20,175 nt of DNA from Myxococcales bacterium (GTDB lineage: Bacteria; Myxococcota; Myxococcia; Myxococcales; Anaeromyxobacteraceae). Location: NCBI GenBank assembly GCA_021779335.1, contig JAJYAW010000008.1:1-20175 (forward strand), in the 5' to 3' direction. Below, piece by piece: positions 1 to 9,628 of the stretch. Both the position numbers and the translations under genes were made by a program. Each line of letters begins with the position of its first letter. Position 1 is the stretch's first letter. The notes below the pieces were generated by a model that saw only the letters and a program-made list of their open reading frames with translations, searched no databases and had not been told where the DNA came from.

Positions 1-3000
1 GCCGACCCGGTGCTGGCGGCCCCCGCGCCGCGCGGCCAGCGGGAGGCCCGCCTCGAGCCCGGGCTGGCGAAGGCCGAGTGGGTCGACGGCCGCGTCTATC
101 GGCTGGTGGTGGTGGCCTTCGACGAGCGGGCCCGGCTGCTCGGGCGCAGCGCGGCGGTGACCTTCATCGTCGGGGCGGCGCCGACCGGCCGCCCGACCGT
201 CCTCGACTTCGCCGCGCAGGAGGTGGAGGTCACGGCCGCGGCCCCAGGCGCCACGCTGGACGCCTTCGCCGGCGAGGGGCGGCTCCAGTTCCGCCGCGAC
301 CTCGCCCGCAAGGGCGTGCCGCTCGCCTTCAGCGGGCTCGCGCTCGACGCGCCCTACCTGGAGCGCCGCCGCGTGGTGACCGGCGCCGGCCTCTCGCAGA
401 CGGTGACGCTGGTGGAGCGGGTGAAGGCGCTGGTCGCGAGGGGGGCCGTGTCGCAGCCGGTGCAGCCGGCGGTCGCCCTCGACGTGCCAGGCGCGGCCCT
501 CCAGGTGAGCCAGGTGACGCTCCGGGCCGGTCCCGCGGCCGCGGCCCGCCAGGCGGGCCCGACCCTGCTCGACCCCGGCGCCTGGGCCGACCTCTCGCTC
601 GCCCTGCCCGGCTATCTCCACGCCGCCCAGGGCGGGCCGGTCACGGTGGCGCTGCCCGCCACCCGGCTCGGCGCCGGCGGCGACTTCCTGAGGGTGGTGC
701 CGCCCGGCGGCCTGCCCGCGCTGGCCATCGACGCCGCCGCGCTCGGGCCGCTCGCCCTCACCGATCCGGGCTCGCTGGTGGCCGACTTCTCGAGCACGGC
801 CGACGCCGTCGACGAGGCCGGCGCGCCGGTGCCGGCCGACGGCCTGGTCTACCTGGCCGGCGCCAGGCTCGACCTGCCGGCCAGCGCGCTCTTCGCCACC
901 CTGGAGCCGTCGCTGCTGCACCTGACCGCCCGGCTGGTGGAGCTGGGCCCCACCGTCACCGCGGCGCTGCGCGTCGCCGGCAGCGACCTCATCCACCCGG
1001 TCAGCCCGGGCGGCTACGCGCTCGAGTTCACCAGCGGCACGCTGGCCGTGGCCGGCGGGGGGCTGCAGGCGGCGGCCGTCTCGCTCGACGGGCGCGTCAC
1101 CCTGCCAGAGGCCGTCCGCACCGCCGACGGGTTCACCGCGGTGGTCGGGTTCCATGGGATGCGGGTGGTGGGTGGCCACCTGGAGGCCGCGGTGGACGTC
1201 GGCGGCCTGCGCTGGGGTGGGCCTGTGATCACCGGTGAGCTGACGCCGGCTCGGGCGCCCGAGGCATCCGGCCGCGAGGGCCCGGGCTCCGCCGGGCTGG
1301 CCGGCCTGGTCAGGAAGCAGGCCATGCGGCTGCTCCTCGGGGCGACGCCGGTCCGGCCGCCGGGCGCGGTGGCGCCGCCGGTCTCCTCGGCTCCGATCGC
1401 GCCCGCGCCTCCGCCTCCGATCCCGGTGGCCCCGATCGCGGTGACGCCTCCGCCCACTCCCAGGGCCGGCGTGGGGGGCACCGCGCCCATCGCCGCCGAC
1501 CCCGGCGTCGTCACCATCCCGCCGGCGATCCTGGCGGCCCTGGACACCACCCAGGTCGCCACCAGCCTCACGCCGCTCGGCGACCCGCCGGCGCCCCGGA
1601 CCTTCAGCGTGGTCGGCGCCAAGGGGCTGCTCGCCTTCGGCTGGCTCGGGCAGGACGACGGCCGGCCGGCCGGCCTCACCGTCACCAGCGGCTCGCTCTC
1701 CGGCCCCTTCGAGCTCGACCCGGCCAACCCGGCCGGTGCGCTCCCGGCCGACGCGCTCGCGCTGCACTTCGGCCCGCAGGGCGTCAGCGGCACCGCCGCG
1801 TGGGGCGGCAACGCCCCGGCCGGCAGGGGGATCAAGGGCGGCCGGGCCGCGCCTCGCGACCGCTTCGCGCTGGCCGGCGGCTTCCGCGCCCGGCTCGCCA
1901 GCTACGCGCTCACCTTCTCCGACGGCGCCGTCACCGGCTCCTCGCTGGCCGGCGAGCTCACCGTGCCGGCGCCGGCCGCGGTCAACCTGGTCTTCAAGCG
2001 CGGCACCCTCACCGGCGGCGGCGAGCTGATCGGACCGGTGGTGACCATGCCGGAACGGGTGGCCCTGCCGGCCTGGCGGGTGGTGCTGGAGGGGCCGGAC
2101 GGCCTGGAGCTCTCGCGCACCTCCCTGCGCTTCACCGGCGGCGCGCTCCGCTTCCAGGTGGACGCCGCCGCGGGCGGCGAGGAGCTCTCGGCCCTCGAGG
2201 TCAGGCAGCTGGAGCTGGGGACCGACGGTCGGGTCCGGCTGGTCCGCACCGGCGTGAACACCACCTTCGTCGGCCTGCCCTTCACGCTCGGCTCCGAGGC
2301 CTCGATCACCTTCGCCACCCTGGGCGACGGCCCGCCCGGCGCCGGCCAGGACCTGGTGACCCTGAGCGGCGCCTTCACCTTCCCTGGCCCCTTCTCCAAG
2401 GCCGGCTCGATCCAGCACACCGACGCCGGGGCCCGGGTGCGGCTCACCGACCCGACCTACGCCCGCGGCAGCCCCGACCTGATCCAGGCCAGGGGCGAGC
2501 TGACCTGGGTGAACGGCTACCAGGCCGGAAAGGCCTACAAGGAGTTCCTCGGCCTGGGCAGCCTCTCGATCCTGCAGGCCGCCTCGCTCAACGGGCTGGC
2601 CATGTTCGGCGGCGACGGCCAGGGCCCGTACGAGCGGTACGGCCTGGGCATCGGGGTGGACGGCCAGAAGGTCGCCACCCTCACGTCCGCGGAGGGGGGG
2701 ATCAGCACCGCCGCCAAGCTCGGGGCCGGGGTGCTCGCCATGGCCACCGAGAAGAGCCCGCACGTGAGCGAGCTCACGCAGCTCACCAGCGGGCTGGCCG
2801 ACTACCTGAAGACCGCCGACAAGCTCACCAGGCAGGAGAAGCTCTCCAAGGTGATGAAGCTCCTCGGCGACGCGGTCGGAATCGCCAAGGCGGTCCACGT
2901 CGAGACCGGCGGCCAGGCCGACGACGCGGTGGGCACCAGCCTCGACCTGGCCCAGGTCGGGCTGGCCCAGGGGGCCACCCTGGCCGGCCAGAAGACGGTG

Positions 3001-6000
3001 GACGACAAGCAGCGCGTGCTGGCCATCCTCGGCAGCCTCGACGTGGCCTTCCCCATCCTGGAGCGCGCCGCCGGGATCAAGGGGAGCAAGGAGGCGCTGG
3101 CGTCGCTCGAGCTGGTGCGGCTGGCGGTGCGCGCCACCCGCTTCTTCATCGACGACTGGCAGCTCTCCGACAAGGAGCAGCTCCTGCTGGCCCGCGACCT
3201 CTTCAAGTCGGCCAGGACCATCGCCGGCGACGGCGACTTCCAGCTGGCCCTCGATCTGGTCATCGCGGTGCTCGACACGGTGAGCGCCGACAAGCCGCTC
3301 GACGGGCCGGCGGTGGCCCGCCTCGCCTCCACCAGCCTCGGGCTGGTCCAGTCGAAGGGCGTCCTGCCGGGCCAGGACTGGAAGAACGTGCTGACGCTGG
3401 CCCAGGCGCTCCTCGACGCCGCGGTCCGGTCGGCCGACCTGCCCCACCCGGACGGCGCCATCGCGCTGGCCGGAGCGCTGCTCGAGGCCGCCTCGGGCCC
3501 GAACGTCTCCTACGGCGCCGGCGCCGACGCCAAGGTGAAGCCGGTGCTGGCCCTGACCCGCCGGATGCTGCAGGTCTATGGCGCGCTGCAGGGGGGCATC
3601 CCCTCCGAGAAGGCCGCGGCCTCGGTGAAGGACACCTACGACACCGCCGCCGCGACCGTGGACCTCACCCAGCTCGAGGGGCGCGAGCTGCACCGGGTGG
3701 TGCGGCGGCTCATCGGAGTCTGGAGCGGGCTCAGGGCTCGACCGCTGCCCGACAGCGCGGCCGACCTGAAGCTGGTGCTCTGCGAGGCCGGCGCCGACCC
3801 CACCTGCCTCTCGGCCGACGCCTACGGCGCGCAGGTCGTGGCGGCGGTGGCCGGGGTGACCCACGCCGGGAGCCCGGACCGGTTCCTGCGGGCCCTGCAG
3901 GAGCTCGAGGCGCTGGGCGCGATCGCGCGCGACCGGCAGGGCGACGCGCCGCCCGACCTCGCCTTCCGCGACGGGTTCCGCGCCGCGCTCGAGCCGGCCA
4001 TCCCCCTGATCCGCGCCATCTACGACGGGCTGGTGACGAGCACCTTCCTGCCGGCCATCCAGCAGGCCGCCACGGTCGAGGCGGCCCAGCCGGTGGCCCG
4101 CCTGACCAGGGCCATCTTCCTGGCCAACGCCGGGATCGAGTCCGCCGTCGACTGGGGCCACGCCCATCCGGAGTTCGTCCTCCAGATCGACCCGGCCACG
4201 CAGACCCACCCGGTCAACGACGCGCTGGAGGCCAAGGTCTACGCGACCATCCTCCCCGACCTCCTGAGGCAGGTGGCCGCCGCCAAGGATCTCCTCGCGC
4301 TGGTGCCGCTCTGGGAGGGCTTCCTGCCGGTGGCGGACTCGGTCCTGGTGGAGACCAGCAAGGGGCAGGCTCAGGTCGAGGTGGTGAAGGAGGCGTTCAG
4401 GTCCAGGGTGGGGGAGCTGCTCGAGCCCTTCTACCAGGCCGGCTCGAAGGAGCCGTACGCCCCGATGGCGACGCTCGAGGGGTTCTCCGAGGCCGTGCTG
4501 CGGCTCCCGGGGGCCGGCACCGGGTCCGCCATGGTGAACCTCGGAGCGGCCGAGCAGTTCGCCGCTGAGGCCAGGGCCGGGCACGTCGCCGGCAGCGAGG
4601 CCGCCTACAACCTCTTCCTCTGGTACGGGAGCCTGATCTCCAAGGAGAGCATGGGCAACATGATGGCCGCCATGGCGACCGGCGCGGGCGGAGATCCCGG
4701 GGCGCCCGGGGCCGGGGCCCTCCAGCAGGCGGTGCAGAAGGCGACCGGCGCCTCCGGCGCCTACGGCGTCGACCCGGTGGAGATGGGGAGCGACGAGATG
4801 GTCGGGAAGCTGCTCGACCCCAAGGTGGTCGCCGCCCTCCTGATCGCGGCCGCGGCCGAGGTGCAGCAGGGCCAGGTCGGCTTCGGCACCATGTACGCCT
4901 ACGCCGTGGCCAGGCCCGTGCTGGACGCCGGGGGCTTCGCCGACGCCGACATCCAGCGGAGGCTCGGCGAGCGGCTGGCCAGAAAGGAGATCCCGTCGGC
5001 CGATCCGGCCGTGCTGGTGGCCTCCCTGGCCACCGCCTGCGCCCGGCTGGCGCCGCTGGTGGTCGTGCTCCGGGAGCTCATCGATCCCAGGGTGACCCCG
5101 TCGCCGAGCCGCGGCCTGGAGCTGGCCAGCAAGCACCGGCTGGTGACCCGCCTCCCGGGGCACGAGGGCGACCTGGCCCAGCTCGAGTCGCGCGTCCCGG
5201 CCTGGATCGCCGGCGCCAGGGCCGAGCCCTGCGCCAGGCGGCCGAAGCTCAAGGCCTGGTTCCGGGCCGTGGCGGCCTTCCTGCCTGGCAAGAAGGCCGA
5301 CCTGCTGCAGGCGCAGTACGACCTCTCCAAGGGCTGCAGCGACCTCACCTACGACCCCAAGGCGGAGCTGGCCAAGCTCAAGACCTCGGCCCCGGCCCTG
5401 CTGGCCGACGTGGACGCGGTGGTCAAGGGGCCGCTCACCGAGGCGGACAAGCAGTCGGCCATCGGCTGGCTCATCGCCGGCCGGCTCGAGACCATGACCA
5501 ACGGCTTCACCGGCGAGCGGCCCGAGGAGAAGGTGCTGCGCGCCACCCACCAGCAGGTGGCCTTCGTGAACGCCAACCGGCAGACCGCCCGCACCGAGCG
5601 GGTGGCCGCCGTCGGCAAGATCCTCTCGGCGGCGCTCGGCGACCTCCTCCCCGACCAGCGCGACGCCGGCGCGCTGCAGACCGCGCGGCTGGTGGTGGAC
5701 CTCTCCACCCAGGTCCTCGGCGCCTTCACGGCCGGCGGCGAGCAGGGCTTCACCTGGCAGCAGGCCATCAAGCTGGCGGCCGCGGCGGCCAGCCAGGCGG
5801 CCCCGGCCGGGCCCGGCAAGCAGCTGGTGGGCGCCTGGGTCGGCCTGCTCAAGGCCACCGGGGCCGACAAGCAGGCCTCGCTCCAGTCGGTGGCCATCGC
5901 CACCGTGCCCATCGCGGTGGCCGGCGGCATCGGCCTGGCCTTCGCCGACAAGATCGCCATGGCCAACGGGCAGGTCGACCTGGCCCAGACGCTCCCCAGG

Positions 6001-7602
6001 CTCGGCCTGAAGGGCGAGTTCTGGGACGGGCTGGCGCAGCACGCCCCGCTGGCGGCCGAGCTGGTCACCGCCACGCAGCAGCTCATGAAGCTCATCGACG
6101 ACCTGAAGGCGGCCAAGGGGCAGGACGCCAAGGCCCAGCTGGCGGCGCTCCAGAAGTTCACCTCCCAGGCACCCAAGCTCGCCGTCATCGGCCCATTCCT
6201 CGGGGCGCTGCTGGAGCCGGAGAAGAACCTGCTCGCCCCCGACGCGCCCCTGGGGCTCTACCAGGCCACCGCGGTCCTGGCGCTGATCGACACCTCCCGC
6301 AAGAAGGTGCCGGGCGGCGAGACCAAGCTGGCCGACTCGACCTGCCCCAGCCTCGCCAACCCCTCGGTGCCGCAGGGGGCCGACGCGGTGCTCTGCTCCC
6401 TCGACGTGGCCCGCGGCATCATGCGAGGCCCGGTGGCCTCGCTGCTCGGGCCGGACACCAGCCCGGCCGTCTCGCAGGACGCGGCGGCGCGGGCCGCCGC
6501 CCAGGACGCCCGCTCCCGGGCCATGTTCGCGCGGGGCGTGGGGGGCGAGGACCTCTCCGGCGTCTCCGGCGGCCTCGAGTTCCGTGGCGGCCAGCTCTCC
6601 CGCTTCGAGCTCTACGGCACGCTCGACGTGAAGGGGCTCATCGAGGCGGCGGTGCTGGCGAGCTACGACACGCGCCAGACCTACTTCTCGCTGGAGCTGG
6701 CCACCGCCGCCGGCGCCGACAAGCGCGACGCCGGCCTGCTCGGCATGCTCGGGCTCTCGCCCTCCTCCAACGACTTCCTCGGCAAGGGGACCTTCCAGAG
6801 CCCGCTCAAGCGGCTGGCCCTCCACGTCGACGGCCGGTCCCGCTGCGCCGACGGCCTCCTCTCGCTGGCGCTCGACGGCCCCATGGGCAAGCTCACCGCC
6901 AGCGAGACCCGGCTGGCGGCCTGCTGGAACCCGGTCGCCCTCGACCTCGCCACCTCCTGGACCGAGCCGGTGCTGGGGCCGGTCCAGGGCACCACCGGGG
7001 TGCGCATCTGCTACGCCGGCGGGCGCGGTGGCCTGGACGTCGATGCCTCGGTCGGCCTCGACACGCCCAGCCTCTTCCCCGAGCCGGTGGCGGTCGACGG
7101 GTGGGGGCGCATGAACTACTGGAAGGAGTGGGGGCTGCGCGCCAGCCTGGGCGCAGGGGCGGGGCTGGCGCTCGGTCCGGCAGGCCTCGAGGTGGCGGCC
7201 GGCGCCCGCGCCGAGCTCGGGGTGTCGGTCACCAACAAGGACGAGCCCGGCTGCGTGGGACAGCCGCTGGTGCTCGGGCTGCTCTTCCCCGGCAGCGCCT
7301 TCGTCGACCCGACCTACACCCAGCGGGTCTCGAAGACGCGGACGGTCCAGTACGGCACCTGCCGGTCGCTCTACGCGGCCCAGCTCGATCTCCGGGTCCA
7401 GGCCGCCTCCTCCAGCACCTTCAGCCTGAAGGGGCAGGGCGAGGTGGACGTCGGCCCGGCCAGCATCGGGCTCTGGTTCTACAAGGGGGCCGCCGGCTCC
7501 GACTGGGGCACCGGGACCTTCCCGCCCGCCCGTTACGGCGGCTGGCCCATGACGAGGGGCGGTCCCACGGCCGGCTGGAGCGTCTGCGGAGGCACCCGAT
7601 GA
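1..7602 (+). CDS. Giant exported-type protein of unknown function, 5' end outside the window
   Basis: The frame is open from the first base, so the true start lies upstream; the first in-window start-type codon is GTG at position 10. From that codon the product is 2,530 residues, numbered below. I do not recognise a named family. Residues 1-440 are Gly/Ala/Val-rich and look like stacked beta strands, with recurring patterns such as SGTLAVAGGG and GRVTLPEAV. A Pro/Ala-rich linker covers about 446-497. A second beta-rich region covers about 520-850. A long Ala/Leu/Lys-rich region, about 890-2166, looks almost wholly helical, perhaps a solenoid of helical repeats. A beta-rich tail runs from about 2180 to the end. 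Cysteine is absent from the first ~1,255 residues; there are 13 in the rest, six of them in the tail, which fits disulfide bonding outside the cytoplasm. The stop overlaps the next start (ATGA), so it is probably co-transcribed and translationally coupled with the fibronectin-repeat gene. Coding is certain; the function is open. Confidence 0.9.
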   Translation, partial: ADPVLAAPAPRGQREARLEPGLAKAEWVDGRVYRLVVVAFDERARLLGRSAAVTFIVGAAPTGRPTVLDFAAQEVEVTAAAPGATLDAFAGEGRLQFRRDLARKGVPLAFSGLALDAPYLERRRVVTGAGLSQTVTLVERVKALVARGAVSQPVQPAVALDVPGAALQVSQVTLRAGPAAAARQAGPTLLDPGAWADLSLALPGYLHAAQGGPVTVALPATRLGAGGDFLRVVPPGGLPALAIDAAALGPLALTDPGSLVADFSSTADAVDEAGAPVPADGLVYLAGARLDLPASALFATLEPSLLHLTARLVELGPTVTAALRVAGSDLIHPVSPGGYALEFTSGTLAVAGGGLQAAAVSLDGRVTLPEAVRTADGFTAVVGFHGMRVVGGHLEAAVDVGGLRWGGPVITGELTPARAPEASGREGPGSAGLAGLVRKQAMRLLLGATPVRPPGAVAPPVSSAPIAPAPPPPIPVAPIAVTPPPTPRAGVGGTAPIAADPGVVTIPPAILAALDTTQVATSLTPLGDPPAPRTFSVVGAKGLLAFGWLGQDDGRPAGLTVTSGSLSGPFELDPANPAGALPADALALHFGPQGVSGTAAWGGNAPAGRGIKGGRAAPRDRFALAGGFRARLASYALTFSDGAVTGSSLAGELTVPAPAAVNLVFKRGTLTGGGELIGPVVTMPERVALPAWRVVLEGPDGLELSRTSLRFTGGALRFQVDAAAGGEELSALEVRQLELGTDGRVRLVRTGVNTTFVGLPFTLGSEASITFATLGDGPPGAGQDLVTLSGAFTFPGPFSKAGSIQHTDAGARVRLTDPTYARGSPDLIQARGELTWVNGYQAGKAYKEFLGLGSLSILQAASLNGLAMFGGDGQGPYERYGLGIGVDGQKVATLTSAEGGISTAAKLGAGVLAMATEKSPHVSELTQLTSGLADYLKTADKLTRQEKLSKVMKLLGDAVGIAKAVHVETGGQADDAVGTSLDLAQVGLAQGATLAGQKTVDDKQRVLAILGSLDVAFPILERAAGIKGSKEALASLELVRLAVRATRFFIDDWQLSDKEQLLLARDLFKSARTIAGDGDFQLALDLVIAVLDTVSADKPLDGPAVARLASTSLGLVQSKGVLPGQDWKNVLTLAQALLDAAVRSADLPHPDGAIALAGALLEAASGPNVSYGAGADAKVKPVLALTRRMLQVYGALQGGIPSEKAAASVKDTYDTAAATVDLTQLEGRELHRVVRRLIGVWSGLRARPLPDSAADLKLVLCEAGADPTCLSADAYGAQVVAAVAGVTHAGSPDRFLRALQELEALGAIARDRQGDAPPDLAFRDGFRAALEPAIPLIRAIYDGLVTSTFLPAIQQAATVEAAQPVARLTRAIFLANAGIESAVDWGHAHPEFVLQIDPATQTHPVNDALEAKVYATILPDLLRQVAAAKDLLALVPLWEGFLPVADSVLVETSKGQAQVEVVKEAFRSRVGELLEPFYQAGSKEPYAPMATLEGFSEAVLRLPGAGTGSAMVNLGAAEQFAAEARAGHVAGSEAAYNLFLWYGSLISKESMGNMMAAMATGAGGDPGAPGAGALQQAVQKATGASGAYGVDPVEMGSDEMVGKLLDPKVVAALLIAAAAEVQQGQVGFGTMYAYAVARPVLDAGGFADADIQRRLGERLARKEIPSADPAVLVASLATACARLAPLVVVLRELIDPRVTPSPSRGLELASKHRLVTRLPGHEGDLAQLESRVPAWIAGARAEPCARRPKLKAWFRAVAAFLPGKKADLLQAQYDLSKGCSDLTYDPKAELAKLKTSAPALLADVDAVVKGPLTEADKQSAIGWLIAGRLETMTNGFTGERPEEKVLRATHQQVAFVNANRQTARTERVAAVGKILSAALGDLLPDQRDAGALQTARLVVDLSTQVLGAFTAGGEQGFTWQQAIKLAAAAASQAAPAGPGKQLVGAWVGLLKATGADKQASLQSVAIATVPIAVAGGIGLAFADKIAMANGQVDLAQTLPRLGLKGEFWDGLAQHAPLAAELVTATQQLMKLIDDLKAAKGQDAKAQLAALQKFTSQAPKLAVIGPFLGALLEPEKNLLAPDAPLGLYQATAVLALIDTSRKKVPGGETKLADSTCPSLANPSVPQGADAVLCSLDVARGIMRGPVASLLGPDTSPAVSQDAAARAAAQDARSRAMFARGVGGEDLSGVSGGLEFRGGQLSRFELYGTLDVKGLIEAAVLASYDTRQTYFSLELATAAGADKRDAGLLGMLGLSPSSNDFLGKGTFQSPLKRLALHVDGRSRCADGLLSLALDGPMGKLTASETRLAACWNPVALDLATSWTEPVLGPVQGTTGVRICYAGGRGGLDVDASVGLDTPSLFPEPVAVDGWGRMNYWKEWGLRASLGAGAGLALGPAGLEVAAGARAELGVSVTNKDEPGCVGQPLVLGLLFPGSAFVDPTYTQRVSKTRTVQYGTCRSLYAAQLDLRVQAASSSTFSLKGQGEVDVGPASIGLWFYKGAAGSDWGTGTFPPARYGGWPMTRGGPTAGWSVCGGTR

Positions 7603-9623
7603 GCCGCGGCGTCGCCGTGCTGGCCCTGCTGGTCCTGGCCGTCCCCCGGGCGTCGCGAGGAGAGGAGCGGCCCCAGGTCGCGCCGGTCCACGCCCTCTCG
7701 GTCGAGGACGGGGTGCTGCTCTGGTGGCCGCCCGCCACCGAGAGCGTCCACGACGTCTACCGGTCGAGCGAGGGTGGTCCCTTCGCGCGGGTGGCCACCG
7801 TCGAGCCCATCCGCGACCCGGCCCGGATCGCCGAGACGCTGCGCGCCGCGCCGGACCGGCTGTCGCGCAGCCTGACCGTTCCGGCCGACGTCGAGGCGAG
7901 GGCGGTGGTCTCTCCCGCCGCGGATCTCGGCCTGGCGCTGGCGTCCTCCGGGTACGCCAAGGTCCGCGGTGCCTCCTGGCTCGACCGCGGCGCCGGCTCC
8001 GGGAAGGCCTGCCGCTACCGGGTGGTGCGCCGGCCCGCCGGGGGCCCGGAGGTCCTGGTCGGCGAGGTGGCGGTCACCGCGGGCCGACCGGTGGACCCGC
8101 CAGCCCCGGCCCTGACCGGCGCCTTCGAGGAGCGGGTGGTGCTCCGCTGGCGGCGGGCGCCGTTCGTCGCCTACGAGGTGCAGCGCGCCGGGGCGCAGGG
8201 CGGCCCGTTCACGACCCGCACGCCGCTGCCGGTGGCCGCGACCACCGACGACGCCGAGGTGCGCTGGGCCGACGACGAGGCCGTCCTCGACGGGGGGAGC
8301 TACCGCTACCGGGTCGTGCCCTCCGACCTGTCCGGGCGGGCCGGCCCGGCCTCCGCCGCGGTGGAGGTCCGCACCGCCGATCGGACCGCCCCGGGCGCGC
8401 CGACGGCGCTGGAGGTCAAGGGGGCGGCCGGCGGGCTGGCGCTCCGCTGGAAGGCGCCGGCCGCCGCCGACCTCTCGAGCTTCCACGTCTGGCGGACCGA
8501 CCTCGTCCGCGACGAGGGGGGGCAGGCGCCGGTGGCCGGGAAGCGCCGCCGGCTCACCCCGGTGGCGCTGCCGAGGGACACCGTGACCTTCGAGGACGGG
8601 ACCGCCCGGGCCGGCTCGCTCTACCGCTACGAGGTGACCGCCCTCGACACCGCCGGCAACGAGTCCGCGCCGTCGGGTCCCGGCCTCGGTTCGCTGCGGA
8701 AGACCACCCCGCCCGCCACGCCGCTCGGGCTCACCGCCCGGGGCGGGGAGGGCGGCGAGGTGACGCTCTCCTGGCAGGCGGTGGCGGACCCCGACCTCTG
8801 GGTCTACCGGATCATGCACGCCGCCGGGCCGAAGGGGCCGCTGCGCGCGCTGGTCGACGTGTCGCCGCTCCAGGGTGCCGGGGTGCTGACCCGGGTGCTG
8901 AAGCTGGATCCGCGCTCGCAGGAGCGCCACCGGTTCGCGGTGGCCGCGGTGGATCGCTCGGAGAACGAGAGCCTCCCCACCCCGCCGGTGGAGGTGCGCC
9001 TCCCCGACCACGTGCCCCCCGCGGCGCCGGTCATCTCGGGTCTGGAGGCCGCGCCCGGCGCCGGCGCCGTCGTCGTCCGCTGGACGACCGTGGCCGAGCC
9101 CGATCTGGCCGGGTTCATCGTCTTCCGCCGGGAGCGGAGCAGGCCCCTGGTCCGGCTCACCGACCAGGGGCTGGCCCCCGAGACTCGCGCCTTCCGCGAC
9201 TCCACCGCGCCGGCCGGCGCGGTCCTGGGCTATGCCGTCTCCGCCTTCGACCAGGCCGGGAACCTGGGGCCGCCCTCCGAACCTCGAACCACCACCACGC
9301 CGCCGGCGCCGCCCTCCCCGCCGGCGGGGCTCACGGTGAGGGCGACCGCGCCGGGCCGGCTGTCCCTGGCGTGGACCTCCCCAGCTGGCGCTCGCGGCTC
9401 CATGGTCTATGGCGCCGCCACTCGCGACGCCACGCCCCGGCCGGTCGGGGCCCTCGTGACCGGCGCGACGCTCGAGGTGCCTCGCAGCGCCGGCCCCTGC
9501 TTCCGGGTCCAGACCATCGCCGCGAACGGCGCCCCCTCCGACCTCTCCGCTCCGGTGGAAGCTCCGCCCGAAGCGCCCATCGCCCCGGAGCAGGCGCCCA
9601 AGCGCGCAGGGAAGGGGAAGTGA
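7599..9623 (+). CDS. Exported multi-domain fibronectin type III repeat protein
   Basis: The product is 674 residues. The ATG overlaps the stop of the giant gene (ATGA), with GGAGG at 7588-7592 six bases upstream, which supports this start over in-frame upstream ones. Residues 1-22 form a signal peptide (basic start, Leu/Val/Ala core, Ala-Ser-Arg-Gly before the acidic mature end). The remainder reads as about six fibronectin-III-like beta sandwiches. The first is divergent, about 27-163; the others begin near 167, 263, 368, 469 and 568. Each has the family pattern: a Pro-rich entry (PPAP, APGAP, PPATP, PPAAP), a central strand with L-x-W (VVLRWR, LALRWK, VTLSWQ, VVVRWT, LSLAWT), and a Tyr/Phe-x-hydrophobic strand followed by D-x-(A/S)-G-N-E/L. 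The C-terminus is short and basic (KRAGKGK). FN3 tandems usually act as spacers or adhesive modules; no catalytic domain is visible. It sits between the giant protein and a lipoprotein, so it may bridge them outside the inner membrane. That role is inference. Confidence 0.9.
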   Translation: MSRGVAVLALLVLAVPRASRGEERPQVAPVHALSVEDGVLLWWPPATESVHDVYRSSEGGPFARVATVEPIRDPARIAETLRAAPDRLSRSLTVPADVEARAVVSPAADLGLALASSGYAKVRGASWLDRGAGSGKACRYRVVRRPAGGPEVLVGEVAVTAGRPVDPPAPALTGAFEERVVLRWRRAPFVAYEVQRAGAQGGPFTTRTPLPVAATTDDAEVRWADDEAVLDGGSYRYRVVPSDLSGRAGPASAAVEVRTADRTAPGAPTALEVKGAAGGLALRWKAPAAADLSSFHVWRTDLVRDEGGQAPVAGKRRRLTPVALPRDTVTFEDGTARAGSLYRYEVTALDTAGNESAPSGPGLGSLRKTTPPATPLGLTARGGEGGEVTLSWQAVADPDLWVYRIMHAAGPKGPLRALVDVSPLQGAGVLTRVLKLDPRSQERHRFAVAAVDRSENESLPTPPVEVRLPDHVPPAAPVISGLEAAPGAGAVVVRWTTVAEPDLAGFIVFRRERSRPLVRLTDQGLAPETRAFRDSTAPAGAVLGYAVSAFDQAGNLGPPSEPRTTTTPPAPPSPPAGLTVRATAPGRLSLAWTSPAGARGSMVYGAATRDATPRPVGALVTGATLEVPRSAGPCFRVQTIAANGAPSDLSAPVEAPPEAPIAPEQAPKRAGKGK

Positions 9624-9628
9624 CCGCC

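Noticed and set aside
1345..1500. Possible tandem DNA repeat in the Pro-rich segment of the giant gene
   Set aside because: The segment is a Pro/Ala-rich linker with irregular spacing; I could not find a repeating unit at the DNA level.
1800..4568. A 922-codon open frame on the + strand inside the giant gene
   Set aside because: Its product is Arg/Gly/Ala/Pro-rich low-complexity sequence typical of an off-frame reading of GC-rich DNA, while the overlapping frame gives normal protein composition.
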